Source: Bacteroidota bacterium
GTDB lineage: Bacteria > Bacteroidota > Bacteroidia > Chitinophagales > Chitinophagaceae
Reading direction: 5' to 3'
DNA length: 56,671 bases
NCBI GenBank assembly: GCA_026391455.1
Contig: JAPLEH010000007.1
Span: forward strand, 1 to 56,671
A program made the translations under genes and the position numbers. Below, piece after piece: positions 33,229-41,735 of the stretch; within the stretch, counting starts at the first letter, position 1; each line of letters starts with the position of its first letter. The notes under the pieces are model-generated. The model saw only the letters and a list, made by a program, of their open reading frames with translations. It searched no databases and was not told where the DNA came from.

Positions 33229-36200
33229 ATGAATTTCAGAAAAGTCAATAACATTACCGGCTGGTTTATCTTTCTAATCGCAATGGGTACCTATTTTCTG
33301 ACCCGGGAGGCCCGGGGTAGTTTATGGGATTGCGGAGAATTTGTGGCTTCAGCTGATAAGATGCAATTACCCCACCCTCCCGGAGCGCCATTATTTGTGT
33401 TGCTGGGCCGCTTCTTTATCATACTTTTTGGTGGCGATAGCCGTACGGCCGCGAGTGCTATTAACTTTATGAGTGCTCTGGCAAGCGCCGGTACGATTTT
33501 ATTCCTTTTCTGGAGTGTAACCCACTTTGCCCGTAAAATGATGGTGGGCGTGGGTGAAGAACTGAACAAAGACCAATTATTTACCACCATGGGTGCCGGT
33601 ATCGTAGGCGCTCTCGCTTATACATTCTGCGATTCATTCTGGTTCAGTGCTGTGGAAGGTGAGGTATATGCCCTGTCTTCTTTCTTTACTGCGTTGGTAT
33701 TCTGGTGTATGCTGAAATGGGAACATGCCGATGAACGTGCCGGTACTGATCCCGGTGCCAGAGCCCGGAGCGACCGCTGGATCGTTTTCCTCTTCTTTAT
33801 GATGGGATTGTCTATCGGTGTTCACCTGCTGAACTTGCTGACCATACCTGCTGTGGTAATGGTGTATTACTACCGCCGTTATGAAGCCAGTACCAAAGGT
33901 GCGATCATCGCTTTCATCATTGGTTGTTTGATTACAGGCCTTGTACAGGTGGGCGTTATTCAATACTCCATGAAAGCAGCCGGTCTGTTTGATGTGTATT
34001 TCGTGAATAAAATGGGCATGCCCTTCTTCTCTGGTTTCGCCATTTATTTCCTGGCGCTTACCGCCCTGATCGCATGGGCGCTCAGCTTCCGCGAAAAAAG
34101 TTATTCATCTGTCAAAATGATCACCTGGTTCGTATTGTTCCTTTTATTGTCAGCCCTTCCCTTCTTTGTGGCTAAAGGGTCAGACGGTTCGAATATCCTG
34201 AAGTTCCTGCTGATCGCTTCTGTTGCTGGCGTGGCAGGTTATTTCCTGAAACCCACCGCTCTCAAAATCGTAAAGCTTTCCCTCTGGTGCTATGCCTTTA
34301 TGATGCTGGGATACTTCATGTATTTCACCACCATGATCCGTTCCAATGCCAATCCCTCGATTGACATGAACAACGTGGATAATCCCATCAACCTGGTATA
34401 TTACCTCAGCCGTGAGCAATATGGTGAAGCACCCCTACTTTATGGCCCGCACTTCTCTGCTGACTACAAATACGACAGCGAAGGAAATGTGGAATTTGAA
34501 GAAGGTGAAATGAAATATGTAAAAGGTAAAGACAAATACATTCCGATTGGCATTGAGCGTAAGCCCAAATACCAGAGCGATGATATGCAGCTATTCCCCC
34601 GTATCTGGGATGGCAGCAATGATCAGTACCATGCCGAATTCTATGCCGACTGGCTGGGAATTGAAATGGAAAAAAGCCCGGTTACGGGTCGCGACCGCTA
34701 CATTCCACCAACCTTCGGTCAGAATATGCGCTGGTTCTTTACCTACCAGATGAGCCATATGTACTGGCGCTACTTTATGTGGAATTTTGCGGGTAAACAA
34801 AATGATATCCAGGGCTATGGCAATAAACGGGATGGCAACTGGATCAGTGGCATCTCTTTCATCGATAATAAACGTCTGGGCGATCAGTCCAAAATGCCTG
34901 ACAGTATTCGTCATAACAAAGCCCATAATCAGTTGTATATGCTGCCCTTCATCCTGGGCATCTTGGGTTGTATCTACCAGTTTGTCAAAAATCGTAAAGA
35001 CTGGGTGGTCAACTTTCTGCTGTTCTTTTTTACCAGTATCGCCGTCGTGTTGTACCTGAATCAACCGGGTAATCAACCCCGTGAGCGTGACTATGCCTAT
35101 GTAGGATCCTTCTATGTGTTTGCCCTCTGGATTGGTCTGTCGGTAGTAGCACTGGTACGACTGGCCCGTGATAAAGCAGACCTCGTGAGTTTCCAGAACA
35201 CCATGATCTATGGAAGCATACTCACTTTCCTGATAACTTATATGAGTTCGTTCCCGGGTACAATACCGGATGCTGTTTTCGCATCACTCATCGTTACGCT
35301 GATGTTTGCACTCATCACAGCCGGATTGGTATTCCTGATACGGGCTATTTCCGGGGGCGGTACCAATATGAAAATCGCCAATGCTACCGCCACTGTAGTC
35401 GGCATAGCTGTAACCTTACTGATGGCCCAGCAGGTATGGGATGACCATGATCGGAGCAACAAGACCACCGCGCCTGACATGGCCAAAGACTACCTGGAAA
35501 GCTGTGCACCCAATGCCATCATCTTCACCTTCGGTGATAATGATACCTACCCCCTCTGGTACGCCCAGGAAGTGGAAGGCATACGCCCCGATATACGCGT
35601 AATCAATAACAGCCTCCTCGGTATCGACTGGTATATTAACCAGCTTCGGTACAGTGTAAATAAAGCCGATTCCGTAGATGTATTGTGGACACCCGAACAA
35701 ATCGAAGGACATAACCGGGAATACTTGCGCTATCGTCAGCAGGGCGACCCGAACAATTTCTACGATCTGTATCAGGTAATGAAAGATGTATTGGGCAAAC
35801 CTAACTATGATGAAGAAACCGGTCGCGATGTGGGCTATGGATACTTCCCGGTATCTAAATTGAAAGTACCGGTGAACCGTGATGTATTGCTCAAAAACGG
35901 AACAGTGAACCCCACCGATACCGTATTGCCGGAATTGCAATTTGAAATTCCGCAAAATAAACTGAGCGGTGGATTGGTACGCAGTGATCTGATCATCCTG
36001 AACATCATTGCCAGCAATGCGGCCAATGGATGGAAGCGTCCCATCTACTTTACTGCATCGGGCGTGGGCATGGGCTTCGATCAATACCTGCGTAAAGACG
36101 GATTGGCTTATCGCCTTGTACCGGTAGTGAATAAATACCCGCAACAAAACTGGGTGGTAGACCAGGTAATGCGCCAGGTGAGAATGGGCGGCACACAGAT

Positions 36201-36783
36201 CCGCGATAACAATACGGACTTCATGCTGAACAATATGCTGACCAAATTCGAATTTGGCGGTGCAAATAAGAAAGGCGTATATTTTGACGAAGAAAACCGC
36301 CGTCATATCCTGAACCTGCGTGCCCTCTATGGGGAAGCCGCCGGTAACCTGGCTGATCTGGGCAGAAAAGAAGATGCTATTAAACTGCTCAACAAAGCAG
36401 AAGCTGGCATACTTCCGGAAAATCTTCCCTATGCCATGACCAGCCGCTACAACGGACATAATCAAACGGGATTACTTTACCTGGAAGCCTGCTATAAAGC
36501 GGGCAAAACTGAACTGGCAGAAAAGATCCGCAAAGCCATTAAAGCAGACCTGGAACAACAACAAGCCTATTACGAGTATATCCGCACCAGTAAGCCGGAT
36601 TATTATAATGGATTCGAACGTTCCGAAGCGCCCATCAATGAAGCGATGATGGCGGTGCTGAGCGCCATTGAAGCCAAATACACCAAACCGGCAACGAATG
36701 GCCCCACTCCTCCCATTGAAGGTGGTGGAACTATAGATAATACTAAACCCGACACCGGCGCCAATAAGCCCAAGAATCCCTGA
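33229..36783 (+). CDS. DUF2723 (GT117-type) membrane protein
   Basis: 1184 residues. The N-terminus is a polytopic membrane domain of the protein O-mannosyltransferase (GT-C) type; the loop REARGSLWDCGEFVASADKM with Asp/Glu after the first helix and LPHPPGAPLFVLLGRF are the DUF2723 signature, where the catalytic acid is expected. About ten helices reach residue 730. The C-terminal 450 residues are soluble, with helical repeat-like segments (AGNLADLGRKEDAIKLLNKA) and a Pro/Thr/Asn-rich tail. The family, called GT117, is nearly universal in Bacteroidota and probably O-glycosylates exported proteins. Confidence 0.93.
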   Translation: MNFRKVNNITGWFIFLIAMGTYFLTREARGSLWDCGEFVASADKMQLPHPPGAPLFVLLGRFFIILFGGDSRTAASAINFMSALASAGTILFLFWSVTHFARKMMVGVGEELNKDQLFTTMGAGIVGALAYTFCDSFWFSAVEGEVYALSSFFTALVFWCMLKWEHADERAGTDPGARARSDRWIVFLFFMMGLSIGVHLLNLLTIPAVVMVYYYRRYEASTKGAIIAFIIGCLITGLVQVGVIQYSMKAAGLFDVYFVNKMGMPFFSGFAIYFLALTALIAWALSFREKSYSSVKMITWFVLFLLLSALPFFVAKGSDGSNILKFLLIASVAGVAGYFLKPTALKIVKLSLWCYAFMMLGYFMYFTTMIRSNANPSIDMNNVDNPINLVYYLSREQYGEAPLLYGPHFSADYKYDSEGNVEFEEGEMKYVKGKDKYIPIGIERKPKYQSDDMQLFPRIWDGSNDQYHAEFYADWLGIEMEKSPVTGRDRYIPPTFGQNMRWFFTYQMSHMYWRYFMWNFAGKQNDIQGYGNKRDGNWISGISFIDNKRLGDQSKMPDSIRHNKAHNQLYMLPFILGILGCIYQFVKNRKDWVVNFLLFFFTSIAVVLYLNQPGNQPRERDYAYVGSFYVFALWIGLSVVALVRLARDKADLVSFQNTMIYGSILTFLITYMSSFPGTIPDAVFASLIVTLMFALITAGLVFLIRAISGGGTNMKIANATATVVGIAVTLLMAQQVWDDHDRSNKTTAPDMAKDYLESCAPNAIIFTFGDNDTYPLWYAQEVEGIRPDIRVINNSLLGIDWYINQLRYSVNKADSVDVLWTPEQIEGHNREYLRYRQQGDPNNFYDLYQVMKDVLGKPNYDEETGRDVGYGYFPVSKLKVPVNRDVLLKNGTVNPTDTVLPELQFEIPQNKLSGGLVRSDLIILNIIASNAANGWKRPIYFTASGVGMGFDQYLRKDGLAYRLVPVVNKYPQQNWVVDQVMRQVRMGGTQIRDNNTDFMLNNMLTKFEFGGANKKGVYFDEENRRHILNLRALYGEAAGNLADLGRKEDAIKLLNKAEAGILPENLPYAMTSRYNGHNQTGLLYLEACYKAGKTELAEKIRKAIKADLEQQQAYYEYIRTSKPDYYNGFERSEAPINEAMMAVLSAIEAKYTKPATNGPTPPIEGGGTIDNTKPDTGANKPKNP

Positions 36784-36803
36784 TCATATTCGACGATCCG
36801 ATA

Positions 36804-36841
36804 CAAAGACAAAACCCTCCATACGGAGGGTTTTGTCTTTG
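36804..36841 (+). terminator. Strong intrinsic terminator after the DUF2723 gene
   Basis: Perfect 17-bp stem with loop ATAC; left arm CAAAGACAAAACCCTCC. A/T-rich ends make it usable on both strands. Confidence 0.9.
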
Positions 36842-37032
36842 TAAACAATTGTGTATCGGGTTTGTTATTTTCCTATAAGTTGAGCGGACAACGCTGATCA
36901 GTCAACAGCATGTTATTTTTTGGGGTATATCATCCCCGGTAATCTATACGCGCACAAATTGTCGTAAATTGCTAATGACCGGAATATACCGGCCACTTGA
37001 TTTTCTGATTCAGTTCAGCCAGCAACATTATT

Positions 37033-38130
37033 ATGAAAGGATACCATTTTTCCCGGTTCGATCCGGACAGTGAGGGCAAGGGCCGCTTTGAGCAACTGTT
37101 GGATATATTCACTCAATTGCTAACTTATACCAGCGGCGATGTGAGCGAAGCCCTGCAATGGATGAATGAACTCGACAAACAATACCAGCTTACCGATAGT
37201 GAATACGGCATGGGTGATTTTATTGATGAACTGAAAGAGAAAGGATACCTGTCTGATAAAAATGAACAGGGCGAGATACGCATTACCCCCAAAACTGAAC
37301 AAAGCATCCGCAAAAGAAGCCTTGAAGAGATATTTGGCAAACTGAAGAAAACCAGGCAGGGCGATCACCATAGTTTTAAACCCGGACAGGGAGATGAACA
37401 AAACCCGGAGACCCGTCAGTTCCAGTTTGGTGATATGCTGGAGCAAATTGATTTTACGGAGAGCATTCGCAATGCACAGGTGAATCATGGCATTGAAAGT
37501 TTTCATATGCAGGAGGATGACCTGAGCATTCGCGAAACGGATTTTAAAGCGCAAACCTCCACCGTACTGATGATCGATATTTCCCACTCCATGATCTTGT
37601 ACGGAGAAGACCGGATCACCCCGGCCAAAAAGGTTGCTATGGCGCTGAGTGAACTGATCAAAACCCGCTATCCCAAAGACACACTGGATATTGTGGTGTT
37701 TGGCAATGATGCCTGGCCAATCGAAGTAAAAGACCTCCCCTATTTACAGGTAGGGCCTTATCATACCAATACGGTGGCCGGCCTCGAACTGGCGATGGAC
37801 ATTTTGCGGAGGAGAAAAAATCCCAATAAGCAGATCTTCATGATCACCGATGGCAAACCTACCTGCCTCAAGATCGGTAAACGCTATTATAAGAACAGTT
37901 TTGGGCTGGATAGAAAAGTGGTGAACCGATGTATCAATTTGGCGGCACAATGCAAAAAACTGAAGATACCGATCACGACATTTATGATCGCAACAGATCC
38001 GTATTTACAACGGTTTGTGCAGGAGTTTACCGAAATGAACCAGGGCAAGGCCTTTTTTGCATCGCTGGATAAATTGGGAGCTTTTATTTTTAAAGATTTT
38101 GAGAGTGGAAAACGGAAAACAGTGTATTAG
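37033..38130 (+). CDS. von Willebrand factor A domain protein (ChlD/BatA-like)
   Basis: 365 residues. The N-terminal half (1-170) is helical and charged. The vWA domain follows, with a MIDAS metal site in LMIDISHSM (DxSxS, about 182-186), a distal Thr (PYHTNTVAG) and MITDGKPT near the end. vWA proteins of this kind pair with MoxR/ChlI-type AAA+ ATPases, and the next gene 112 bases downstream encodes exactly that, so they probably act as one chelatase- or chaperone-like machine. Client unknown. Confidence 0.88.
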   Translation: MKGYHFSRFDPDSEGKGRFEQLLDIFTQLLTYTSGDVSEALQWMNELDKQYQLTDSEYGMGDFIDELKEKGYLSDKNEQGEIRITPKTEQSIRKRSLEEIFGKLKKTRQGDHHSFKPGQGDEQNPETRQFQFGDMLEQIDFTESIRNAQVNHGIESFHMQEDDLSIRETDFKAQTSTVLMIDISHSMILYGEDRITPAKKVAMALSELIKTRYPKDTLDIVVFGNDAWPIEVKDLPYLQVGPYHTNTVAGLELAMDILRRRKNPNKQIFMITDGKPTCLKIGKRYYKNSFGLDRKVVNRCINLAAQCKKLKIPITTFMIATDPYLQRFVQEFTEMNQGKAFFASLDKLGAFIFKDFESGKRKTVY

Positions 38131-38242
38131 TATAATAAATATATTACTCGTACAAATCCCGCATATTGTTTCAGCCTTTCAGTATAAGTTTGAAACTTTC
38201 TAATCCTATAGCCAATAAAATCATTAAAAGGAATTATTTTAT

Positions 38243-39772
38243 ATGAATATCAATAATATTAAAACGTTAGGTGAACTGAAAAAGAGCGGCTATCGGTACA
38301 GATCTATCAAAGATGAAGTAAGGGAAAACCTGATCGCCAAACTAAAAGCACATGAACCAACTTTTTCCGGAATCGTAGGCTATGAAGATACAGTAGTACC
38401 CGATGTGGAAAGGGCCTTGCTGAGCAAACATAATATGCTATTTCTCGGATTGCGCGGTCAGGCCAAGACCCGCATGGCCCGCCAGATGACTTCCCTGCTC
38501 GACGAGTATATTCCCAGTGTGGCCGGCAGCGATATCAACGATGATCCCATGCACCCGATCTCCCGGTATGCACAGGAAGAGATCGCCACCCATGGCGATG
38601 AGACCGCCATCCACTGGATACACCGCAGCGAACGCTATGGGGAGAAACTGGCCACCCCCGATGTGAGTGTGGCCGACCTGATCGGTGATATCGATCCCAT
38701 TAAAGCCGCCAATCTGAAACTCAGTTTCGCCGATGAACGGGTATTGCATTACGGCATCATACCCCGGAGCAACCGCGGCATATTTGTGATCAACGAACTG
38801 CCCGATCTGCAGGCTCGGATACAGGTGGCCCTCTTCAATATTCTCGAAGAAGGAGATGTGCAGATACGGGGATTCAAACTCCGTTTACCGCTCGATATAC
38901 TCTTTGTATTTACGGCCAACCCCGAAGACTATACGAATCGCGGTTCGATTGTTACTCCGCTGAAAGACCGGATACAAAGCCAGATACTGACCCACTACCC
39001 CAAAACACTGGAAGATGCACTGGAGATTACTGAACAGGAGGCCGCTATCAGCAGCGAACAAAAACAAATCGTAGATATCAGTGATCTCGTAAAACGCCTC
39101 ATTGAACAAATCGCCTTTGAAGCCCGCAACAGTGAACTGGTGGACAAGAAAAGCGGAGTAAGTGCAAGGCTTACTATTTCAGCACTCGAAAATGCGGTGA
39201 GTGCCGCCGAACGAAGGGCCATTCTCAACAATGAAAAGCATACTCAGATATGGATGAGCGACCTGGCGGGTATCATTCCTTCCATTACCGGCAAAGTTGA
39301 ATTAGTATACGAAGGCGAACAGGAAGGACCTTACCAGGTAGCTATGAATTTGGTGGACAAAGCCATTCGCACCCAGTTTGTAGAATATTTCCCAAACCCG
39401 GATCAACTGAAAAAAAGAAAGAATACCGGAAAGGCTTCCATGCAGGCGGAAAAAGAAGAGGAGAATCCCTATCGCCCCATCACCGCCTGGTTCGACAAAG
39501 GCAATACGCTCAACCTCCCCTTTTCCACCACGGATAAAGAAAAAGTACTTTCACTCTATCAAGTGGATGGACTGCATGCACTGGTAAAGAAATTTTTTCC
39601 GAAGGCCAATGAAGCCCAATCAGCTTTCCTGATGGAATTCGTGCTGCATGGGTTATCGAGTTATTCCCTCATAAGTAAAAAAATCTTTGAAAACAAAGTT
39701 GAATTCAAAGACCTTATGGGCAGCATGATGAACTTTAGTGAAAAGGATTTTGAATTCGATGAAGAAGCTTAG
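38243..39772 (+). CDS. AAA+ ATPase of the ChlI/MoxR type
   Basis: 509 residues, annotated in many Bacteroidota as magnesium chelatase subunit I-like. The P-loop is GLRGQAKTRMAR (about 69-80), with Walker B GIFVINELPDL (about 175) and a sensor region ILFVFTANPEDYTNRG (about 220). The insert RYGEKLATPDVSVADLIGDIDP is characteristic of the ChlI clade. The C-terminal 150 residues are a helical lid plus a variable domain. It should partner the vWA protein just upstream. True magnesium chelation is unlikely, since no bacteriochlorophyll or cobalamin genes are near. Confidence 0.9.
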   Translation: MNINNIKTLGELKKSGYRYRSIKDEVRENLIAKLKAHEPTFSGIVGYEDTVVPDVERALLSKHNMLFLGLRGQAKTRMARQMTSLLDEYIPSVAGSDINDDPMHPISRYAQEEIATHGDETAIHWIHRSERYGEKLATPDVSVADLIGDIDPIKAANLKLSFADERVLHYGIIPRSNRGIFVINELPDLQARIQVALFNILEEGDVQIRGFKLRLPLDILFVFTANPEDYTNRGSIVTPLKDRIQSQILTHYPKTLEDALEITEQEAAISSEQKQIVDISDLVKRLIEQIAFEARNSELVDKKSGVSARLTISALENAVSAAERRAILNNEKHTQIWMSDLAGIIPSITGKVELVYEGEQEGPYQVAMNLVDKAIRTQFVEYFPNPDQLKKRKNTGKASMQAEKEEENPYRPITAWFDKGNTLNLPFSTTDKEKVLSLYQVDGLHALVKKFFPKANEAQSAFLMEFVLHGLSSYSLISKKIFENKVEFKDLMGSMMNFSEKDFEFDEEA

Positions 39773-39804
39773 TTAATTAGCTAATTTGCTAATGTGCTAA
39801 TTCG
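39773..39804 (+). repeat. Degenerate 8-bp repeat (unit CTAATKTG) directly after the AAA+ gene stop
   Basis: Units TTAATTAG, CTAATTTG, CTAATGTG, CTAATTCG begin on the base after TAG (39770-39772). The unit resembles the one after dcd at 14893. Confidence 0.8.
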
Positions 39805-39892
39805 ATAATTTTCTTTTCCATTTTGGAAAAGATTTTTGATTCGTGATTAGATGAGTATGGAGATCTCTTTTCAAAAGGTTACTCCTTTTACA

Positions 39893-39936
39893 CATCAGCA
39901 CATTATCACATTATCATATTATCACATTATCCAATT
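39893..39936 (+). repeat. Degenerate 8-bp repeat (unit CATTATCA) across the murB stop
   Basis: Units CATCAGCA, CATTATCA, CATTATCA, TATTATCA, CATTATCC, then AATT. The murB stop (minus strand, 39927-39929) lies inside. Confidence 0.85.
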
Positions 39937-40958
39937 ATATTGACTTCGCGTTCCAGCATCACACCAAATTTATCATTGACTGATTGCAGGATTTGTTCGC
40001 TGAGGTCATATATTTCTTTACCGGATGCGTGGCCATAATTGACCAACACCAATGCCTGTCTCGCATGACAACCCGCATCACCCTGGCGATAGCCTTTCCA
40101 ACTGATACCTTCCTGCGGGCCGCAGTGTTCGATGAGCCAGCCGGCAGCCAGTTTCACCGATCCATCTGCATTGTCGTACCCAACGATGGAGGGATGCAGG
40201 GTTTGCAACTGCCAGTATTTTTCTTTTGATACGGAGGGATTTTTAAAGAAGCTGCCAGCATTGCCTGTTTCCGCCGGATTGGGCAATTTGGATGAACGGA
40301 TATGAATCACCGCGTCGGATACCGCTTTGATGGAAAGTTCCTGTACACCCATACGCTCCAGTTCCTGCTCAATGGCACCATAGCTGGTATGAAAGCGTGG
40401 CTTTTTGCGAAGCTGGTAGGTAACGTTCAGGATCACAAACTGATCTTTGTAAATATTTTTGAACACACTTTCGCGGTAGGCAAAAGCACAATCGCTGTTG
40501 GTAAACGTTACCTTTTTTTTATCCGTTATATGCCAGGCTTCCAGGCTATGAAACACATCATCTATTTCCACCCCGTAAGCACCGATATTCTGCATGGGAG
40601 ATGCGCCCACATTGCCCGGGATGAGTGACAGGTTCTCGATACCCGCCCAATTCCGTTCAATGCAATACAAGACAAATTGATGCCAGTTCTCTCCCGCTCC
40701 CGCCCGGATATATACATACTCGCTGTCTTCATGCAATTCGGTAATGCCTTTGATTTCATTTTTCAGTACAATACCATTGAAATCGCCGGTCAGCAACAGA
40801 TTACTGCCGCCACCAAGAATGAGATACTTGTCAGGTGAAAGGTCAGCAAGCAAAGTAGCCAGTTCATCTTCTGAAGTAAAGCTGGCAAATCGGGCTGCCC
40901 TTACATCTATCCCAAAACTATTATAGGGCCTTAATGAAATATTTTCCTGAATTTGCAT
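39927..40958 (-). CDS. murB: UDP-N-acetylmuramate dehydrogenase
   Basis: Reduces UDP-N-acetylenolpyruvylglucosamine to UDP-MurNAc with NADPH and FAD in peptidoglycan synthesis. 343 residues from the ATG at 40958 (MQIQENISLRPYNSFGID); the longer frame to 41006 runs past the divergent gene's start. LGGGSNLL binds FAD; the catalytic Ser is in GNAGSFFKNP and the C-terminal Glu in LEREVNI. Length and the complete C-terminal region fit the E. coli-like type I enzyme. The last codons and the stop lie inside an octamer repeat. Confidence 0.96.
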   Translation of the reverse strand: MQIQENISLRPYNSFGIDVRAARFASFTSEDELATLLADLSPDKYLILGGGSNLLLTGDFNGIVLKNEIKGITELHEDSEYVYIRAGAGENWHQFVLYCIERNWAGIENLSLIPGNVGASPMQNIGAYGVEIDDVFHSLEAWHITDKKKVTFTNSDCAFAYRESVFKNIYKDQFVILNVTYQLRKKPRFHTSYGAIEQELERMGVQELSIKAVSDAVIHIRSSKLPNPAETGNAGSFFKNPSVSKEKYWQLQTLHPSIVGYDNADGSVKLAAGWLIEHCGPQEGISWKGYRQGDAGCHARQALVLVNYGHASGKEIYDLSEQILQSVNDKFGVMLEREVNIIG

Positions 40959-40980
40959 ACTGCAAACATCCTGAATTTTT

Positions 40981-41619
40981 ATGAGAGCTGTACTGATTGG
41001 CGCCACCGGACTGGTGGGAAATTATTTACTGGAAGCCTTATTGGCTGATGATTATTTCGACCAGGTACGCATACTGGTGCGCAGGCCTTTTGCACAAACG
41101 CACCCCAAACTCGAAAATGTATTGGTGGATTTCAACGACGGGGATTCCATTCTCGTAGCGCTGAATAATTGTGATGTAGCTTTTTGCGCCATTGGTACCA
41201 CACAACAAAAAGTAAAGGGCGACAAAGCAGCTTACCGGAAAGTGGATTATGATATTCCGGTAAATCTCGCCCGCTTCTGCAAAATGACTGGCTGTGAAAA
41301 ACTGGTATTGGTATCAGCCGTTGGTGCCAATGCAAAGAGTGGCAATTTTTACCTGAAGCTGAAAGGGGAAGTGGAAGAAGCGGTGATAAAAGAAGGATTA
41401 AAGAGCATACATATCATGCGCCCTTCCGTTTTGCTGGGTGAACGAACAGAAAACCGTACTGGTGAACGAATCGCCAAAGCCCTGATAAAAACCTTTTCCT
41501 TTCTGGTTCCCTCCCGCTACAAAGCCATTCATGGACGCGATGTAGCCAACGCCATGATCCGCGCCGCAAAAAAAGGGACACCCGGCGTTACTATCTATGA
41601 ATATAAAGAAATGATATAG
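40981..41619 (+). CDS. NAD(P)-binding oxidoreductase (TIP30/HTATIP2-like atypical SDR)
   Basis: 212 residues with a Rossmann start MRAVLIGATGLVGNYL (GATGxxG loop at 8-14). The middle CDVAFCAIGTTQQK and VSAVGANAKSGNFYLKLKGEVEEAV (Tyr/Lys pair) match the atypical SDRs related to human HTATIP2 and bacterial nucleoside-diphosphate-sugar epimerase-like proteins. Substrate unknown. It starts 22 bases from murB in the opposite direction, so the two share a promoter region. Confidence 0.88.
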   Translation: MRAVLIGATGLVGNYLLEALLADDYFDQVRILVRRPFAQTHPKLENVLVDFNDGDSILVALNNCDVAFCAIGTTQQKVKGDKAAYRKVDYDIPVNLARFCKMTGCEKLVLVSAVGANAKSGNFYLKLKGEVEEAVIKEGLKSIHIMRPSVLLGERTENRTGERIAKALIKTFSFLVPSRYKAIHGRDVANAMIRAAKKGTPGVTIYEYKEMI

Positions 41620-41700
41620 CGATTTTGAAAACCAACCAGCTATAATGCCAACCAATCGTAATCTACCCATTGAAGTGAAACTGTGCATTCACATCCTCCC

Positions 41701-41735
41701 CACTATTCACTTTTCACTTTTCACTATTCACTAAA
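41701..41735 (+). repeat. Degenerate 7-bp repeat (unit CACTWTT) across the priA stop
   Basis: Five units CACTATT, CACTTTT, CACTTTT, CACTATT, CACTAAA; the last contains the priA stop codon (minus strand, 41731-41733). Confidence 0.85.

Noticed and set aside
35416-36465. 349-codon ORF on the minus strand opposite the DUF2723 gene
   Set aside because: It is a mirror frame of a clearly conserved protein, lacks any recognisable domain and has no promoter or start context.
37033-39772. vWA-MoxR-VMAP ternary conflict system
   Set aside because: Only the vWA and AAA+ genes are present; there is no VMAP-type or effector gene, and the pair is of the ChlD/ChlI-like housekeeping kind.
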